This document shows, in pieces, positions 20,798-32,116 of a stretch of DNA of 64,000 bases. The stretch is taken from contig VWRR01000001.1 of the NCBI GenBank assembly GCA_013995675.1, forward strand, positions 186,001 to 250,000, in the 5' to 3' direction. The translations under genes were made by a program, and so were the position numbers. Position 1 is the first letter of the stretch. Each line of letters begins with the position of its first letter. Source of the DNA: Cyanidiococcus yangmingshanensis. Lineage: Eukaryota; Rhodophyta; Bangiophyceae; Cyanidiales; Cyanidiaceae. The notes under the pieces are model-generated. The model was not told the origin of the DNA and did no database searches. It was given only the letters and a program-made list of their open reading frames with translations.

Positions 20798-21989
20798 ACC
20801 ACTCGGGCGTGCTCGCAAAAGATGCACAGCGCCTCTGTTTGACGTTTGAACTGAACGAGGCAGCGTCTGCGACTGGACATCACTGTTGCTGGAGCGGCGC
20901 CCTCAGCAGCGCCGCTGGAAGCAGACTGAGAGATGCTCTTGTCCGGCGCCGGTGCGTCGGGCGACCTTCCTCCCCTGGATATGTCGTGTTCGCAGTGGAG
21001 GCAAACACTTCGACCCGCACCGACAAGCCTGGAACCGTGTTTTTCAATCGATCTCGTACATCATGATTTGTATATCAAAGCCAGTGTGACCTCGGTGATC
21101 GTTACCGCGGAGCGTGAGGCACCCATCATCGCGAACATGATGGCGAGTTTGGCTCTATTCACCTCTGCAGGGGCGCTTTCTAAAGCCTGCTCGAGTACCG
21201 CTTCAACCAAATTTGACTTGATTCATTCTTGCGATGAGCTTGTGGCCGGCAAATGCCGGAAAACATCATGAATTCGGTTATCGGTCGCACTCTACCACAC
21301 GCACGATGATTGGTCATCCATGTCGACATTGTCAAAGACCGTTGACAAGTCCTCACTGGAGCAAAGCTCATTGCTTGAGCGCAAGCATGGACTAGGGGTC
21401 GCCACTCGAAGAGATGCGCGATTGCATACTGAGGATAGATGGGTTTTGCATCCATGGAATGGCTTTAGGGTCCTTGCGCGTTGTCGTGAAGGCACTGATT
21501 GGAATTCAAGGGGGTTTCAGAGCGCCACCCAAACAGGCGTCATGATCGGACGAAGGGTTCTATGGGCGCGCTTGTGAATAGGCAACCCATCGTGTCTCTA
21601 TTTTTTTAGATCGCGCGACTTTTGAATGACGGGAACAATGAAATGAATCTCTTAATCGAGGCAATTTTCGAGTACTGTTGTCGTTGTTGCATCTGGGATG
21701 ATGGAACAGGGGCCCTTTCCATGGTCTGCAATCAACAAGGCGTACCCATGTCGCGAATACGCCGGCGCCTCTGTCAACGCTCGTGGCGTACACAGACATT
21801 TGACGCGATAGGTGGCTTTGTCATCCGACGAATTTACGTGATCCAGGGTTCCTGAATCGGACACAACGCAACTCGGTGATATCGATTTCAAGCGGGCCGT
21901 GTCTTGCGGTCTGTAGCAACAAACGGTAACTGTGCGGCATCGTGAACGTGTTCAAGTCTCGCGAGTATCTGATTGACAGTCGCTCAATC
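20798..21989. other. Intergenic region between SDHAF4 and CCT1
   Basis: 1.2 kb between convergent genes. It has a short perfect hairpin at 20893-20916 just past SDHAF4. I find no tRNA, repeat or protein-like frame in the rest. Confidence 0.35.
20893..20916. repeat. Perfect 8-base-pair hairpin downstream of SDHAF4
   Basis: AGCGGCGC at 20893-20900 and GCGCCGCT at 20909-20916 flank an eight-base loop, about 95 bases past the SDHAF4 stop. There is no following T run, so it is not a simple terminator. It may shape the 3' end of the transcript or be chance in GC-rich DNA. Confidence 0.4.
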
Positions 21990-23713
21990 TTAGTATTGCG
22001 GCTCCTCCGGTTCTGTCGCTTCTGTGATCTTGATCGAGTCGTCGATCCGGAAGAATGGTAATTGCTGCCTCGGTGGCGAACTGTATCGACTTGATCTTGC
22101 TCATGGCTGGCTCGAGCACACCTGCTGTAAAGCTATTGCGGACTCTGCCCTTCGTAAGATCGAGACCGCAGAATTTGAGCTCTTCCCGTTGGATGGCATC
22201 GGCGCCTGAGGTTCCATTCGTCATCGGTGCATCATCCACGCTGACCGTGTCGACAATGGCTGCAGTACCCTCACTCGCCTCAAAAGCAGAAAAGTGCGCC
22301 GCTCGCAGTTTTGCAACCAGATCTGTCGCATCCAAAGCAGCATTCACAGCGAGCGTCTTGGAATGACCAGCATGGCATCAGAGAATTCCGCAACGGCCAA
22401 CTGCTCTCGCGATCCTAGCGCAGCAGCGAAACTCTCCAGATAGGTGGAGACAGCTGCTTCGGTTGCACCGCCCCCGGCCACGACCATGTTTGACTCCAGT
22501 GTTCGTCGAACCGCTGATAGGGCATCATGGATCGAGCGTTCCATCTCATCCAACATGAACTCGTTCGGCCCGCGCAAAAGAATCGTCGCTGCCTTGAGAT
22601 TTCGGCAACCACGAATGAACGTGAATGCCGAGTCCGCAATGATCTCCTCGACGACCTCTTGCGCCTGTCCCAACGCCGAAGCATCGAAACTCTCTTCTCC
22701 ATTCAAGTCCGCAAAGGCTGTCTGAATGGTCGCACCTGTGCACTTGGCGATGCGCTTCAAGTCAGCTGGCGCGACGCGTCTAATAGCCACTAGCTCCAGC
22801 ATCACTGATGTATTTCAATGCAGAATCATCGATCCCTTTGGTTGTAAAGAGAACATTGGCACCCGCCTTGAGAATCATGCCAATGCGCTCACGCGTGATA
22901 TCCAGCTCTCTCTCCTGCATTTTATGAAGCTCTTCAGCGTCAGGCCGTCTGTATTTGAATGCCCAGCTGCAACTTGGCCCGACGCAAGTCTACATCCAGA
23001 CAGGCGACGCGCGCGTTCGTAACCCTCTCGGGCATGAGACGGGAAGCCCGGGTCAAATTGAGGCCGTACCCACCCAAGAGTGCCGACTCGCGAACACCGC
23101 GACCGTGGCTCTTCAGAATATTGATTGACTGGATTGGGTAACGGTAGCCCCCGACGCCATCCTCACGCCGCGTTTTCACCGCCAGAACCGCATCAACAGC
23201 GAGACCAGCAAAGTGATCGATGACCTCGCCACCGAGCACTTTGCTCTGAAGAGAGGTCTTCGCAGCATTGACCAGACACTCTCGTCCTAGACGATCAACC
23301 GGCACCGAAAGCCGATCGCGAATATATTTGCACGCCTCACGAACGGCCAACTTGTATCCCGCCACGATCGACGTCGGATGCAGCCCAGACTTGAACAGTT
23401 CGTGGCCACGTTTAAGCAACTCTGCCGCCAGAATCACGACCGTCGTGGTACCGTCGCCCACCTCTTCATCCTGTTGCCGAGCAAGATCAACCAGCACTTT
23501 CGCCGCTGGATGCTTCACTTCAAGAAGACTGAGGATCGTGGCACCATCGTTCGTGACTGTGACGTCACCAATCTCGCTCACGAGCATCTTATCAAGCCCG
23601 ACGGGACCGAGTGACGACTTGACCACGTTCGCCACCGCTTGACAAGCATTAACGTTCTGTGTGCGTACGTCTCTCCCAGAGACTCGCTCCCCGTCCAATG
23701 CAAGAGCTGGCAT
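21990..23713 (-). CDS. CCT1: T-complex protein 1 subunit alpha (CCT1)
   Basis: Subunit of the cytosolic TRiC/CCT chaperonin that folds actin and tubulin. From the ATG at 23713 (MPALALDGERVSGRDVRTQN) come SSLGPVGLDKML, DVTVTNDGATIL, EVGDGTTTVVILAAELL, later GANVLFTTKGIDD, VAIRRVAPADLKRIAK, ESNMVVAGGGATEAAVSTYL and GRVRNSFTAGVLEPAMSKIKS. These are alpha-subunit blocks. The frame changes four times: about 22941-22951 (one extra base in ACGGCC), 22786-22798 (one extra), 22354-22363 (one missing) and 22046-22054 (one extra). Each time the family sequence resumes at the next codon. After the last change the tail reads ILRIDDSIKITEATEPEEPQ and stops at 21990. An essential gene with four opposing indels points to sequence error. 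Confidence 0.92.
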
Positions 23714-24564
23714 GTTTCCAATCCGATCTTCGTGACGAGCGTTCCACAAGGAAAAGAGAATCAGCGAGGTCGCTGCTCGTGGCACAGACTTGGCTCGGCG
23801 ACAGACGCCGTGGGGGGCGTGCCGCGCCGAACACGCGTCCGCCTGCCCGTCTCCGGGACTGGCGTGCGACTGCTTCGCATCGTCGCGATGGGAAGCAACA
23901 CCATGGATCGCGAGCATGGCGTGCAGCGTGTGTTCACACAAGGACAAGATCCCAGCGTTGAACGAACGTTCAGAGCATTGAGTGACGGGTATGCACGCTT
24001 GGTTCTCTCTACGGGAAACGGGAGTAACGCATTGGGGAGCGACTGCGATGAGGCGGATCGGTGGCGGACCGCTGCAGGCTATCTGGCACCTGTTCTGAGG
24101 CTCATCTCTCGTTGGCGTATTGGCGGCTTTATTCGATTGTCCAGCGAGTTTCCACTGATATCAGGATTAAAAAAGTCAGCTTGGCAATGTAGCAGACATA
24201 ACGATCAGCAGTTGGATCGCAGCGTCGCATACATCATCCGCTCGCTTGGCTTTTGTGTGCAGAGCTCGTCTCGATGCTCTTGCGTAGAATCGATCCATAC
24301 CAAGGCAGCAACTAGGCGTTCATTTGTGTCTCTTGGGGCGAGAAGCTGCTCTTGGTCGGACGCGGGATGCGATCGCCCCAGTGAAGCGTCTCGACTCGAT
24401 CCAATAATCATTCAGAGCGGTTTCGAACGAGAAAAATTTCCTCCCTGGAATGGTGCATCGATGGAGACGTGATCATTGATCCTCGAGTTTTCGAAGCACG
24501 CCCAGAAACGCGATGCTTCTCACGAACGAGAAGAATACGGCGAAACTCGATAAAAGAACAACAG
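23714..24564. other. Divergent flank of CCT1, with a weak 194-codon frame
   Basis: 851 bases upstream of CCT1 and downstream of the CTU2 3' end. The only candidate is the plus-strand frame from 23888, listed separately with low confidence. I see no RNA gene or repeat. Confidence 0.35.
23888..24472 (+). CDS. Weak hypothetical frame, 194 residues
   Basis: An ATG at 23888 (MGSNTMDREHGVQRVF) opens 194 codons reading away from CCT1. I recognise no family. There is one moderately hydrophobic stretch near residues 65-90 (AAGYLAPVLRLISRWRIGGF) and many Ser and Cys in the C-terminal half. In favour is its length in a divergent position; against it are the biased Ser/Arg/Cys composition and the lack of any motif. 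It could be a real lineage-specific gene or a chance frame. Confidence 0.25.
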   Translation: MGSNTMDREHGVQRVFTQGQDPSVERTFRALSDGYARLVLSTGNGSNALGSDCDEADRWRTAAGYLAPVLRLISRWRIGGFIRLSSEFPLISGLKKSAWQCSRHNDQQLDRSVAYIIRSLGFCVQSSSRCSCVESIHTKAATRRSFVSLGARSCSWSDAGCDRPSEASRLDPIIIQSGFEREKFPPWNGASMET

Positions 24565-25551
24565 TCACTTCATCGCTCGTTCAATGGAGTGGACGACAGA
24601 GAACGAGGTCGCCGGTCGCGTCTCAGAAGCGCGCCAGATGAAGCGCTCTGCAGCACTTTCCAGAGTTTCATAGAAGTGCGGTTGTGTCGGCGTGATCCAA
24701 TCAGTGTATCCAGCGCAGCGGAGGTAACGAACTACTTCGCGCGTTGACACTTCTCGAAGCGGACGGAGCACGCGTGGCGCTAGCAGAGGGGCCGATGCTT
24801 CCCCTGCTAACGCCATGGGAGGCACGGCACGATCGACGGCAATCTCACCCCCTAGGCGGTGAATGCTGCCTGCTGCAACTCGGGCGATGGTAATGGTCGC
24901 TGCTCGAGTGATGGTCGTACCCAAAAACAGCTTGCTACACTTATGTTGGATGGTGCTAGACAGAATCAGCTCTTTCACCGTGTCGGCCAGGAGCATCGAC
25001 TGCTGACTTGAGTCTCGGGTATTCGACACAGATTCATTCGATGCATCCTTATACATACGATTCACGTGATCCTGGAGCCTGGCAGAAACTACGCTTGCGT
25101 CAGTTGTCTGTAGCGTGAGCCCATAGCGTTTCTCCACGAGCGCTTTCAGAGCAGCTGCACCTGCCGCCCCGTGACCGCCAAACTCGACCGGAACCGAGAC
25201 GTGCAAAACCACTAGGTCAAAATGTTTCGGCCGGGCTTTCCCTCTCTTGACTGGAAACCCCCGACGAAGACGAACCAAAAGTTCCAGAAGTGCTAGCGAG
25301 GCTGGTCCCCCTGAGAGTGCCACCGCCACTCGCTCACCATGCGAAAGCATCACGTTCCGTTGCACTGCGTATCGAAAAGACCGTTCCACTTGCTCCGTAA
25401 AACACAAAGTGCATCGCGGACCACAAGGACTCGATATACAGACTTGCTCTGTGGTGCCGCAGTTGCCACACTGCACTCGCTCCGGAGTGCAAGCGGAGCG
25501 CGCACTCATGCGAGTCGCTTCTGTAGCGCCAGGCCGGCCAATCGAGGTCAT
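24565..25551 (-). CDS. CTU2: Cytoplasmic tRNA 2-thiolation protein 2
   Basis: Partner of CTU1 (Ncs6) in 2-thiolation of the wobble uridine of tRNAs for Lys, Glu and Gln. The start at 25551 (MTSIGRPGATEATRM) is the first ATG, because the longer frame opens with GTG. The Cys pairs CGNCG and CTLCF are spaced as in the family and are followed by a helix (VERSFRYAVQRNVML). The degenerate PP-loop reads VALSGGPASLALLELL. Later are ILSSTIQHKCSKLFLGTTITRAATITI, where the family has LGTT-TR-A, and APRVLRPLREVSTREVVRYL. The frame is intact. At 328 residues it is shorter than the animal protein, but comparable to compact forms. Confidence 0.82.
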   Translation of the reverse strand: MTSIGRPGATEATRMSARSACTPERVQCGNCGTTEQVCISSPCGPRCTLCFTEQVERSFRYAVQRNVMLSHGERVAVALSGGPASLALLELLVRLRRGFPVKRGKARPKHFDLVVLHVSVPVEFGGHGAAGAAALKALVEKRYGLTLQTTDASVVSARLQDHVNRMYKDASNESVSNTRDSSQQSMLLADTVKELILSSTIQHKCSKLFLGTTITRAATITIARVAAGSIHRLGGEIAVDRAVPPMALAGEASAPLLAPRVLRPLREVSTREVVRYLRCAGYTDWITPTQPHFYETLESAAERFIWRASETRPATSFSVVHSIERAMK

Positions 25552-25826
25552 GCACACCCCAAGACGTTTCACGTAACCGCGAAAATTGGCACTATAGTTC
25601 GCCCTACCTCCAAACCTGGGAATAATCACTCATCCACGGTTCCTAGGGCAGTCTACCGTGTCTTCCAATAGACGAACACGGCAGCCGCTTCGGGCGTTGT
25701 CGCAAACGCCCCGATGTCCAGCAGTCCAGTGATGTGCAGAATCGATGTGCAGACCAGCACAACCGTTTCGGTGGTGCACGAAAGGCACTGAGTAGCTGGG
25801 TCTGTTTCGCGTTTCGCACCGCTCGA

Positions 25827-28710
25827 ATGCCTCGACTAGAGCTGCACCTTCAGATCAACTACGTCACGAGGGGGGATGCATACCTGGTTGCTGTGGGTCC
25901 GCATCCTGCTCTCGGTGATGGCGACGTGCGGAGAGCTCCGCGGTTGCAACCGATCGGCGAAGGCAACTGGCACGGCGTGGTGAGCTTCGACGACGTTCGT
26001 GAACTCATGCGAGAGCACCGATCGGCCTCAAGATCCATTGAATATAAGTATGTGGTTGTTTCGGGTTCTGGAGGAACTGAGAATCAACGTTGGGAGGCGT
26101 CGCAAACCGTGCGTTCTGTGCTTGTTGATGATACCCTCCTTCGCCGCGCGAACGAGGACACTTTGCACTTATACTGCTTTGACTCGTGGCGAGCCGCGCA
26201 GAGTTCCGTATTCGCCACAGCAGCTTTTGTTGACTCCATTTTCGGGAATGCTAAAATGCCCAAAACCACTTCGTGGCTGAGACTCGACGACCTTGCGCTG
26301 GAACGCCTACGCTGGGATGGCGGCGAGACCGGAAGCCAAGCCGATGCGGTTCGCATACGCTTTGTGGCGTACGTGCCTCGTCTGGACCCAAACCATCGGG
26401 TGTATGTAAGTGGAGCTCCCGCTGAACTAGGTGCTTGGCGACCTGAGGATCAGGTCCCAATGGTCCCCTTAGGTTCGTGCCTCTTCGCGTGCAACGTGTT
26501 GATTCCGCGTGCAGCCTTCCCGGTCGAGTACCGCTACACGATCGCTGATGCCAGAGAGCCGTCTACCCTGGTCTGCCGGGAGTCTGGCTCGAACCGTTGG
26601 GTCCGAATCCCAGGCCCATGTCCAGCTGCTCGATTTCTTCTCGTCGATGATGCATTTCGTTATGCGACGGTATGGAAAGGCGCTGGAGTGGCCGTGCCGC
26701 TGCTATCGCTGCGCTCACAGACCTCATTTGGCGTCGGTGATTTCAGTGATCTGAAACGTTTTATCGACTGGGTTGGTGCCGCTCGTTTGAAACTCGTACA
26801 ATTATTGCCCATTCATGACACAGGCGAGGAACCATCTCCATATTCGGCCTTGTCGGTGTACGCGATCCATCCTATCTACTCGAGTTTGCAGTGGCTACTC
26901 GATGCGGCGCCATCGATGGACACGGCGCTTAGGGCCGCCCTGCAGAAGAACCTCGACAGAGAAGCAAGCGAACTGAACGCAAATCCTGACGTGGCTTACG
27001 CGCCCGTACTGGAGGCGAAAGAACGCTTTATTCGAGAGGTTTACGAGCGTGGTGGCGGCAGCGCTATGTTAGACACCCCCGAGTTCGACCAATGGCGGAA
27101 AGAGAACGCTTTCTGGTTGCCAGTGTATGCGCTGTACAAGGTCTTAAGAGCAGAGCGGGCCCCAGCGGACGGTGCGGTCCGCATTCCTTCGGAGCAGTGG
27201 CTGGAGCGCGGCGCCGATGCCGCTTCTGTCGCCTCCTTAACCAGCCCATCCTCACCGTACTATGATCGCGTGCGCTTGATCTACTTTACTCAGTACAACT
27301 TGCATCTCCAACTGAAAAGCGTCTCAGACTATGCCAAAACCCACGGAATTGTGCTCAAAGGCGATCTGCCGATTGGGGTGACCCGCGACTCAGCTGACAC
27401 CTGGCAGCATCCGAACTACTTCCGCATGGACCGCTCGATAGGCGCGCCAGCATCAGGGTCACCATCTGCACAGAACTGGGACTTTCCGATATACTGTTGG
27501 GAAGAAATGGCGAAGGATGGTTACAAGTGGTGGTGCCAACGAATGCAGCACATGTCTCAGTACTTTCAAGCGTTTCGCATTGACCATGTGCTCGGCTTGT
27601 TCCGCGCCTGGTCGATCCCGCGCCATAACTACTCGGGCCTCTTGGGTCGCTTCGAGCCATCAGAGCCGATTCATCGCCACGAGCTGCAGGCGGTCTTGTC
27701 GGAGTACTATCGTTTGTGCACGCCACATTTACGCCGTTGGCTCATTGATGAACGATTCGGGGCGGAATCCCAGCGTATCGTGGACACCTTCTTCGATACT
27801 CACGAAGGAGGGCATGTGCTTACTTTCAAGAAGCACTTGGCCACAGATGATGCGATTGCACGGCATCTGCTCATCGCTGGTGAAGATCGCCGTGGCTGGC
27901 TGGCCTTGTCTCCGGCAGAACAGGAGTCACGAAAGCGCACTTTCCGAGCACTGCAGTTGCTGATCGCCAACAAGTGCCTGATCCATGATGATGGTGCCGG
28001 ACCAGACGCTTTCTTCCCTACCTGCCACATGAAGTCCACACCATCCTACCAAAGGTTCGCCAACAAAGAGCTTCTGGATCATGTATGGGAGCAGTACTAC
28101 TACCGGCGGACAGAACTGGAGAGCGAACGGTATGCGTAATCTTCACGTACTGCAATCATCCGCGAATATGATGATCTGTGCAGAGGACCTCGGCATGGTC
28201 CCGCCCGAGGTCTACGCGGTCCTTGAGGAGCTAGGCATCCTTGGTCTGCGGATTCAGCGTTGGCCGGGAATCGGAAAGTTTGGAGCGCCGGCAGCCTATA
28301 ACTACCTCACGGTGGCGACGACCAGTTGTCACGACTGCAGCACGGTACGCGCTTGGTGGCAGGAGGATCGGGGCCGTGCCCACGAACTCTTCTGGACGTT
28401 CTTCGGTGAGCAAGGCGGATCGCCACCATGGGATTGTACCGAATGGATGAGTCAGCGAATTGTCGAACAACACATGGGTGCGGGCTCCATGTGGACAATA
28501 TTACCGCTTCAAGACTACATGGATTGCTGGGGCTCTCTACGCAGCACTGATCCCCGAAAGGATCAGATTAACTATCCTGGTCGCGGTTATGAAGAAGGGA
28601 GCTGGCGCTGGCGAATGCCGCACTCTATCGAGACGCTCTTGGAAACCCGTGACTTTACGCACTGGCTGGCGAATTGCATTCATCGATGCGGGCGCGATCA
28701 TACCTATTAA
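25827..28710 (+). CDS. DPE2: 4-alpha-glucanotransferase DPE2 (cytosolic disproportionating enzyme)
   Basis: Transfers glucosyl units from maltose to a glucan acceptor in the cytosol, the usual fate of starch-derived maltose. The start at 25827 (MPRLELHLQINYVTRGDAYL) opens directly with the first of two CBM20-like starch-binding domains and has no transit peptide, as expected where starch is cytosolic. The second CBM20 spans about residues 170-285. The GH77 catalytic domain shows SFGVGDFSDLKRFIDWVG, LLPIHDTGEEPSPYSALSVY, the nucleophile region FRIDHVLGLFRAW, and the acid/base region CAEDLGMVPPEVYAVL. The family insertion lies between these. The frame changes at about 28111-28125, after the YYYRRTE sequence, and resumes at WRANGMRNLHVLQSS; one or two bases are wrong there. 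The C-terminal SCHDCSTVRAWW and SMWTILPLQD blocks are in the second frame. Confidence 0.93.
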
Positions 28711-29550
28711 CGTCACAAAACATCGAATACACTCATTTTTGGCTATGTTTCAGATCAAACCGATGCGGATCTCGCTTCTGCATCGGAGACGAGCGCCCGA
28801 TGCCAGCGGCTGCAGACGCGCATGATCCATCGCTGTATAGAAATCGCGTGCGCACTAAAGTCATCAAGAGCTCCGATGTGAAAAGGAAGCTTGAACAAGG
28901 CCCGGTCGACGACGAGCAAAGCATGGCGTGTGCGGATGCGTCCGCTGGATTGCCAACCGAATGCCTGGTACGGTCACAGATCTGGGCCCATTCCAGTTGT
29001 TTGACGGGCGTCAGGGGCAGGTTCATGTGCTTGGTATTGTTGTCGCTTGGTCTCCATTGTAACCATAAAGACATCACTCTATTCGTTTGCGTGAGCGATT
29101 CGCGGCTGGATACAAGTCGGTAGTGGTCGAATCGGAGCGAGCAGACCCGCGTTGACAAATTCGAGTTTTCTCGTGTCTGAGGCCATGCTCCCGGCAAATC
29201 ATCCCAAAGATGTGCATACTCACTGGTGAGCCCGAAACGCTGCCTGCAATGACAGATCGTGTGCGATCCGCAGAGCGCGTCCCTCTAGCCGGTCTCGAAG
29301 GGAGCGACCATCACCCGTCTGCAAATTGGTTCGGCACGGCCGCCACCGCGCACGCATGGATGGAGCCGTTCATTGCATGACGTCCAACGATTTCTAATTA
29401 GATTCCTATTCAGTGCAAGTTCTAGTGTTCGCGTTGGGCGCGTGCCGGCACGACGCGAGGACGGGGTTGCGAGACCGCTGGCGCAACGGTGAGCCAGTGC
29501 TCCTCCTGCAAAGCGCTGCCGGCGTGTTGCACTCAAGGACTCGAGCCCTG
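28711..29550. other. Intergenic region between DPE2 and the aspartic protease gene
   Basis: 840 bases between genes on the same strand. It should contain the protease promoter. Overlapping frames on both strands have no domain character, and I see no RNA gene or repeat. Confidence 0.35.
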
Positions 29551-31327
29551 ATGACCGATATCAAGTTGAGGGCCTTGCGCTTGGAACGATGGTCGGAGGC
29601 TCGTCGGAGATGGTTTGTGTGTGCCGCACTCTCCGTTGGTGCGCTGTTGTGCTGGATATTTTACCAACAGGTACTAGGGGAGCGCGCCAACGCGTTTGCA
29701 AACGTTTGTTTCGCCAACGTTTCTGTCGAGTGCTCGACGGTCTGCGCCGTTGCAGACCATCCGTCTACAGGATATGGTTTCTTTACGAAATTCGACTTTT
29801 CGGGTCCCTGTTGCAGCGCCGCGGTCATTGGCTCCTGTGCCAGCTGCTGCTCCTGCAGGGGCGCAGGTATCGCCGCTCACGCTACCACTCTATGGATCGC
29901 TCGTGGATGTTGGCATGTATGCAACGACCATTGAAATCGATGGCCGTCCTTATGCAGTCTCTGTGGACACTGGCTCATCGTCGTTGGCTGTCATTACGAG
30001 TAATTGTGCTTCGTGCCCCACGGGGAAACGTCGCGTTCCGATCGAAGCAGACAGGGTCTTGCGCTGCGGTCGTCGTACTGTGCCGCTGGGTAACCCGCCA
30101 GAAACATTCGAATGTGAGTCGGATCGACATGGTAGCTGCGATGGCCGCGGAAACTGTGTCTATCATATCCGTTACGGAGATGGGACCACATTCAATGGCC
30201 GCTATGTCGTTGGAATGGTCGGTGCCGCTGGTCGCGCCGCTCCGATGGTCTTTGGTGGCATCGAGACCGCAAATGGACCCAATGGAGACGTTTTTGGGAA
30301 TGGCATCGAGGGCATGCTTGGACTCGCCTATCCGGGGCTCTCGTGCAATCCGCTCTGCACGACACCCTTTTTCGAAACGCTCCTACAGCACGGGGCGGTG
30401 CCGGCGAACATGTTCAGTTTGTGCGTGAGCGATCAACAGGGGCGGCTGGTGCTAGGAGCACTTGATCCCCAGATGGATCCAGAGCAAATCGTATGGACAC
30501 CAATCGTTCATGATCTCTTCTACGATATAGAGCTGGATCATGTGTACATTGATGGTCATGACGCCAAGATTATCAGTCGACATAGTGCTTTTGTGGATTC
30601 CGGCACCACCCTCATTGCCTTCTCGTCGGCAACATTCGGCACATTTCGAGACTATCTGCGCGAGCACTACTGCCACATTCCTTATGTGTGCCCTACAGAC
30701 CCACAGTCGACGAGTATTCTAGACCATGCGGCTTGTGCGTCCTACACCGAGGAGCATCTCGCGCAGTTCCCAAATCTGACCTTTGTGCTTGCAGGCGCAG
30801 GGAACCTCACAATACGACCTGATCAGTATTTTGTGCGCGTCGAAAGACCCTCGGAACCCACGTTTTACTGTCTGGGCATTATCGAGGAGCCACTATTGGG
30901 CCCTGGCTATGGAGTTGAAGCTGTACTGGGACTCGTATGGCTACGGAACTACATGACCGTGTACGATCGGTCCCGTCGTCGGATCGGTTTCCAATCCGCT
31001 CGAGGATGTACCCCAGTGTCCGGCGACACCGATTCCAACTCTCCAGCGACGTATTCCGAGGCCGGTCACGGGGCAGGATCCCAATCACCGGCCACGGTTC
31101 CGGCTCATCCCGACGGTTTAAGCTCCATCCACGATTTTGTACGAAAATGGATCAACGTGTTCTTAGCGATCACCATTCCGACGCTGCTCGTCTCGTTATT
31201 GATATGGATTGTTTGCTGGTGCTACCGTAAGCGACATCGGGAGCGCTCCAGCATTCGCGACCCCGAGAGCACTCAAACAATAGTCCACTTGCAGGCGGGT
31301 TCGGACACCAGCAACTCATTTCAATAG
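29551..31327 (+). CDS. Membrane-anchored pepsin-type aspartic protease
   Basis: An A1-family endopeptidase expected in the secretory or vacuolar system. From the ATG at 29551 (MTDIKLRALRLERWSEARRR) there is a short basic cytosolic stretch and a hydrophobic signal anchor (WFVCAALSVGALLCWIFY). The frame then changes somewhere between 29690 and 29770. The protease domain has the first catalytic motif VDTGSSSLAV, a flap-like IRYGDGTTFNGRYV, and the second catalytic motif VDSGTTLIAF, with many Cys that could form disulfides. Near the C-terminus is a membrane span (WINVFLAITIPTLLVSLLIW) and a basic cytosolic tail. Two spans plus a luminal protease domain resemble BACE-like and algal membrane proteases. 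The substrate is unknown. Confidence 0.88.
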
Positions 31328-32116
31328 GCGCGTTACTCGTGATTGCCACCAGCCGCGGCGTCAAGATGGAGGGATCGGCCCGACTAGTGGCCGGGCTCGA
31401 GCTCAACTCACTCTTTGCATCGTTGCTTGTAGGCTTGCTTATATTCGTTTTCTCGGTGCTGATAAACAGCGTTTGCTCGCTGAATGGGGTTTGTTTCCGA
31501 GCTTTGGTACTCGCGAGGCGTAGAGATGCAATATTGCTCCTCCTCCATTTACTACATGCCGGCCGACGCTCACCATGGGCATGGTCAGTTGTTGGTACGC
31601 GCCCTGTCTAAACGAGGACCAGAATCGATCGATTGGAGTCCGTTGGAGGTCATCGTCAGCTCCGAAGCACGCATGAAGAAGCGCTTTCGGGTAAAAAGGC
31701 CATGGACTCGTCGCGCTAAAATGGGTCTGGTTCGGCGACGTACCCCGGAGGCACGCTTCAAAGTACCATCATGAGATCAGAGGTCCAGTCCGATCGTCAA
31801 TTCCTTCGTATGTTGGTCAAGCGAGCAGCTGTTGAATTCCTATGTTCATCCGCGCTTTCGCGGCGCCTCCAGGGATCCGAATTCAGACAACCAGCCAGGG
31901 CAGTTGATGCGGCCTTTTGGTTCATTGGAAACGAGTTTTCCTGTCAACAGGTTTCCGATACAGAACGGTTGCAGCAGCCGCCCAGCCCATGATTGCATAT
32001 CGTGGGTCACGCCCAGCAGAGTCTCCTGAAAACGCTCCTCAATTCGGCATCTCGTTGCTGGGGAACCATCCCTTCACGGGATCGATCGGTCGCATTCCAT
32101 CGGGTTCATGAACGCT
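31328..32116. other. Intergenic region with two weak short frames
   Basis: 789 bases between convergent genes. One plus-strand frame from 31366 encodes a strongly hydrophobic stretch (LNSLFASLLVGLLIFVFSVL), and the frame at 31484 is listed separately; the two overlap and could be one gene with a frame error. Past 31775 I see nothing. Confidence 0.35.
31484..31774 (+). CDS. Weak hypothetical small basic protein, 96 residues
   Basis: An ATG at 31484 (MGFVSELWYSRGVEMQYC) opens 96 codons. The last 35 residues are very basic (MKKRFRVKRPWTRRAKMGLV), which recalls small ribosomal proteins, but I cannot match a family. The overlapping frame from 31366 adds a hydrophobic N-terminus if the two are joined by a frame error. 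Support is composition only. Confidence 0.25.
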   Translation: MGFVSELWYSRGVEMQYCSSSIYYMPADAHHGHGQLLVRALSKRGPESIDWSPLEVIVSSEARMKKRFRVKRPWTRRAKMGLVRRRTPEARFKVPS

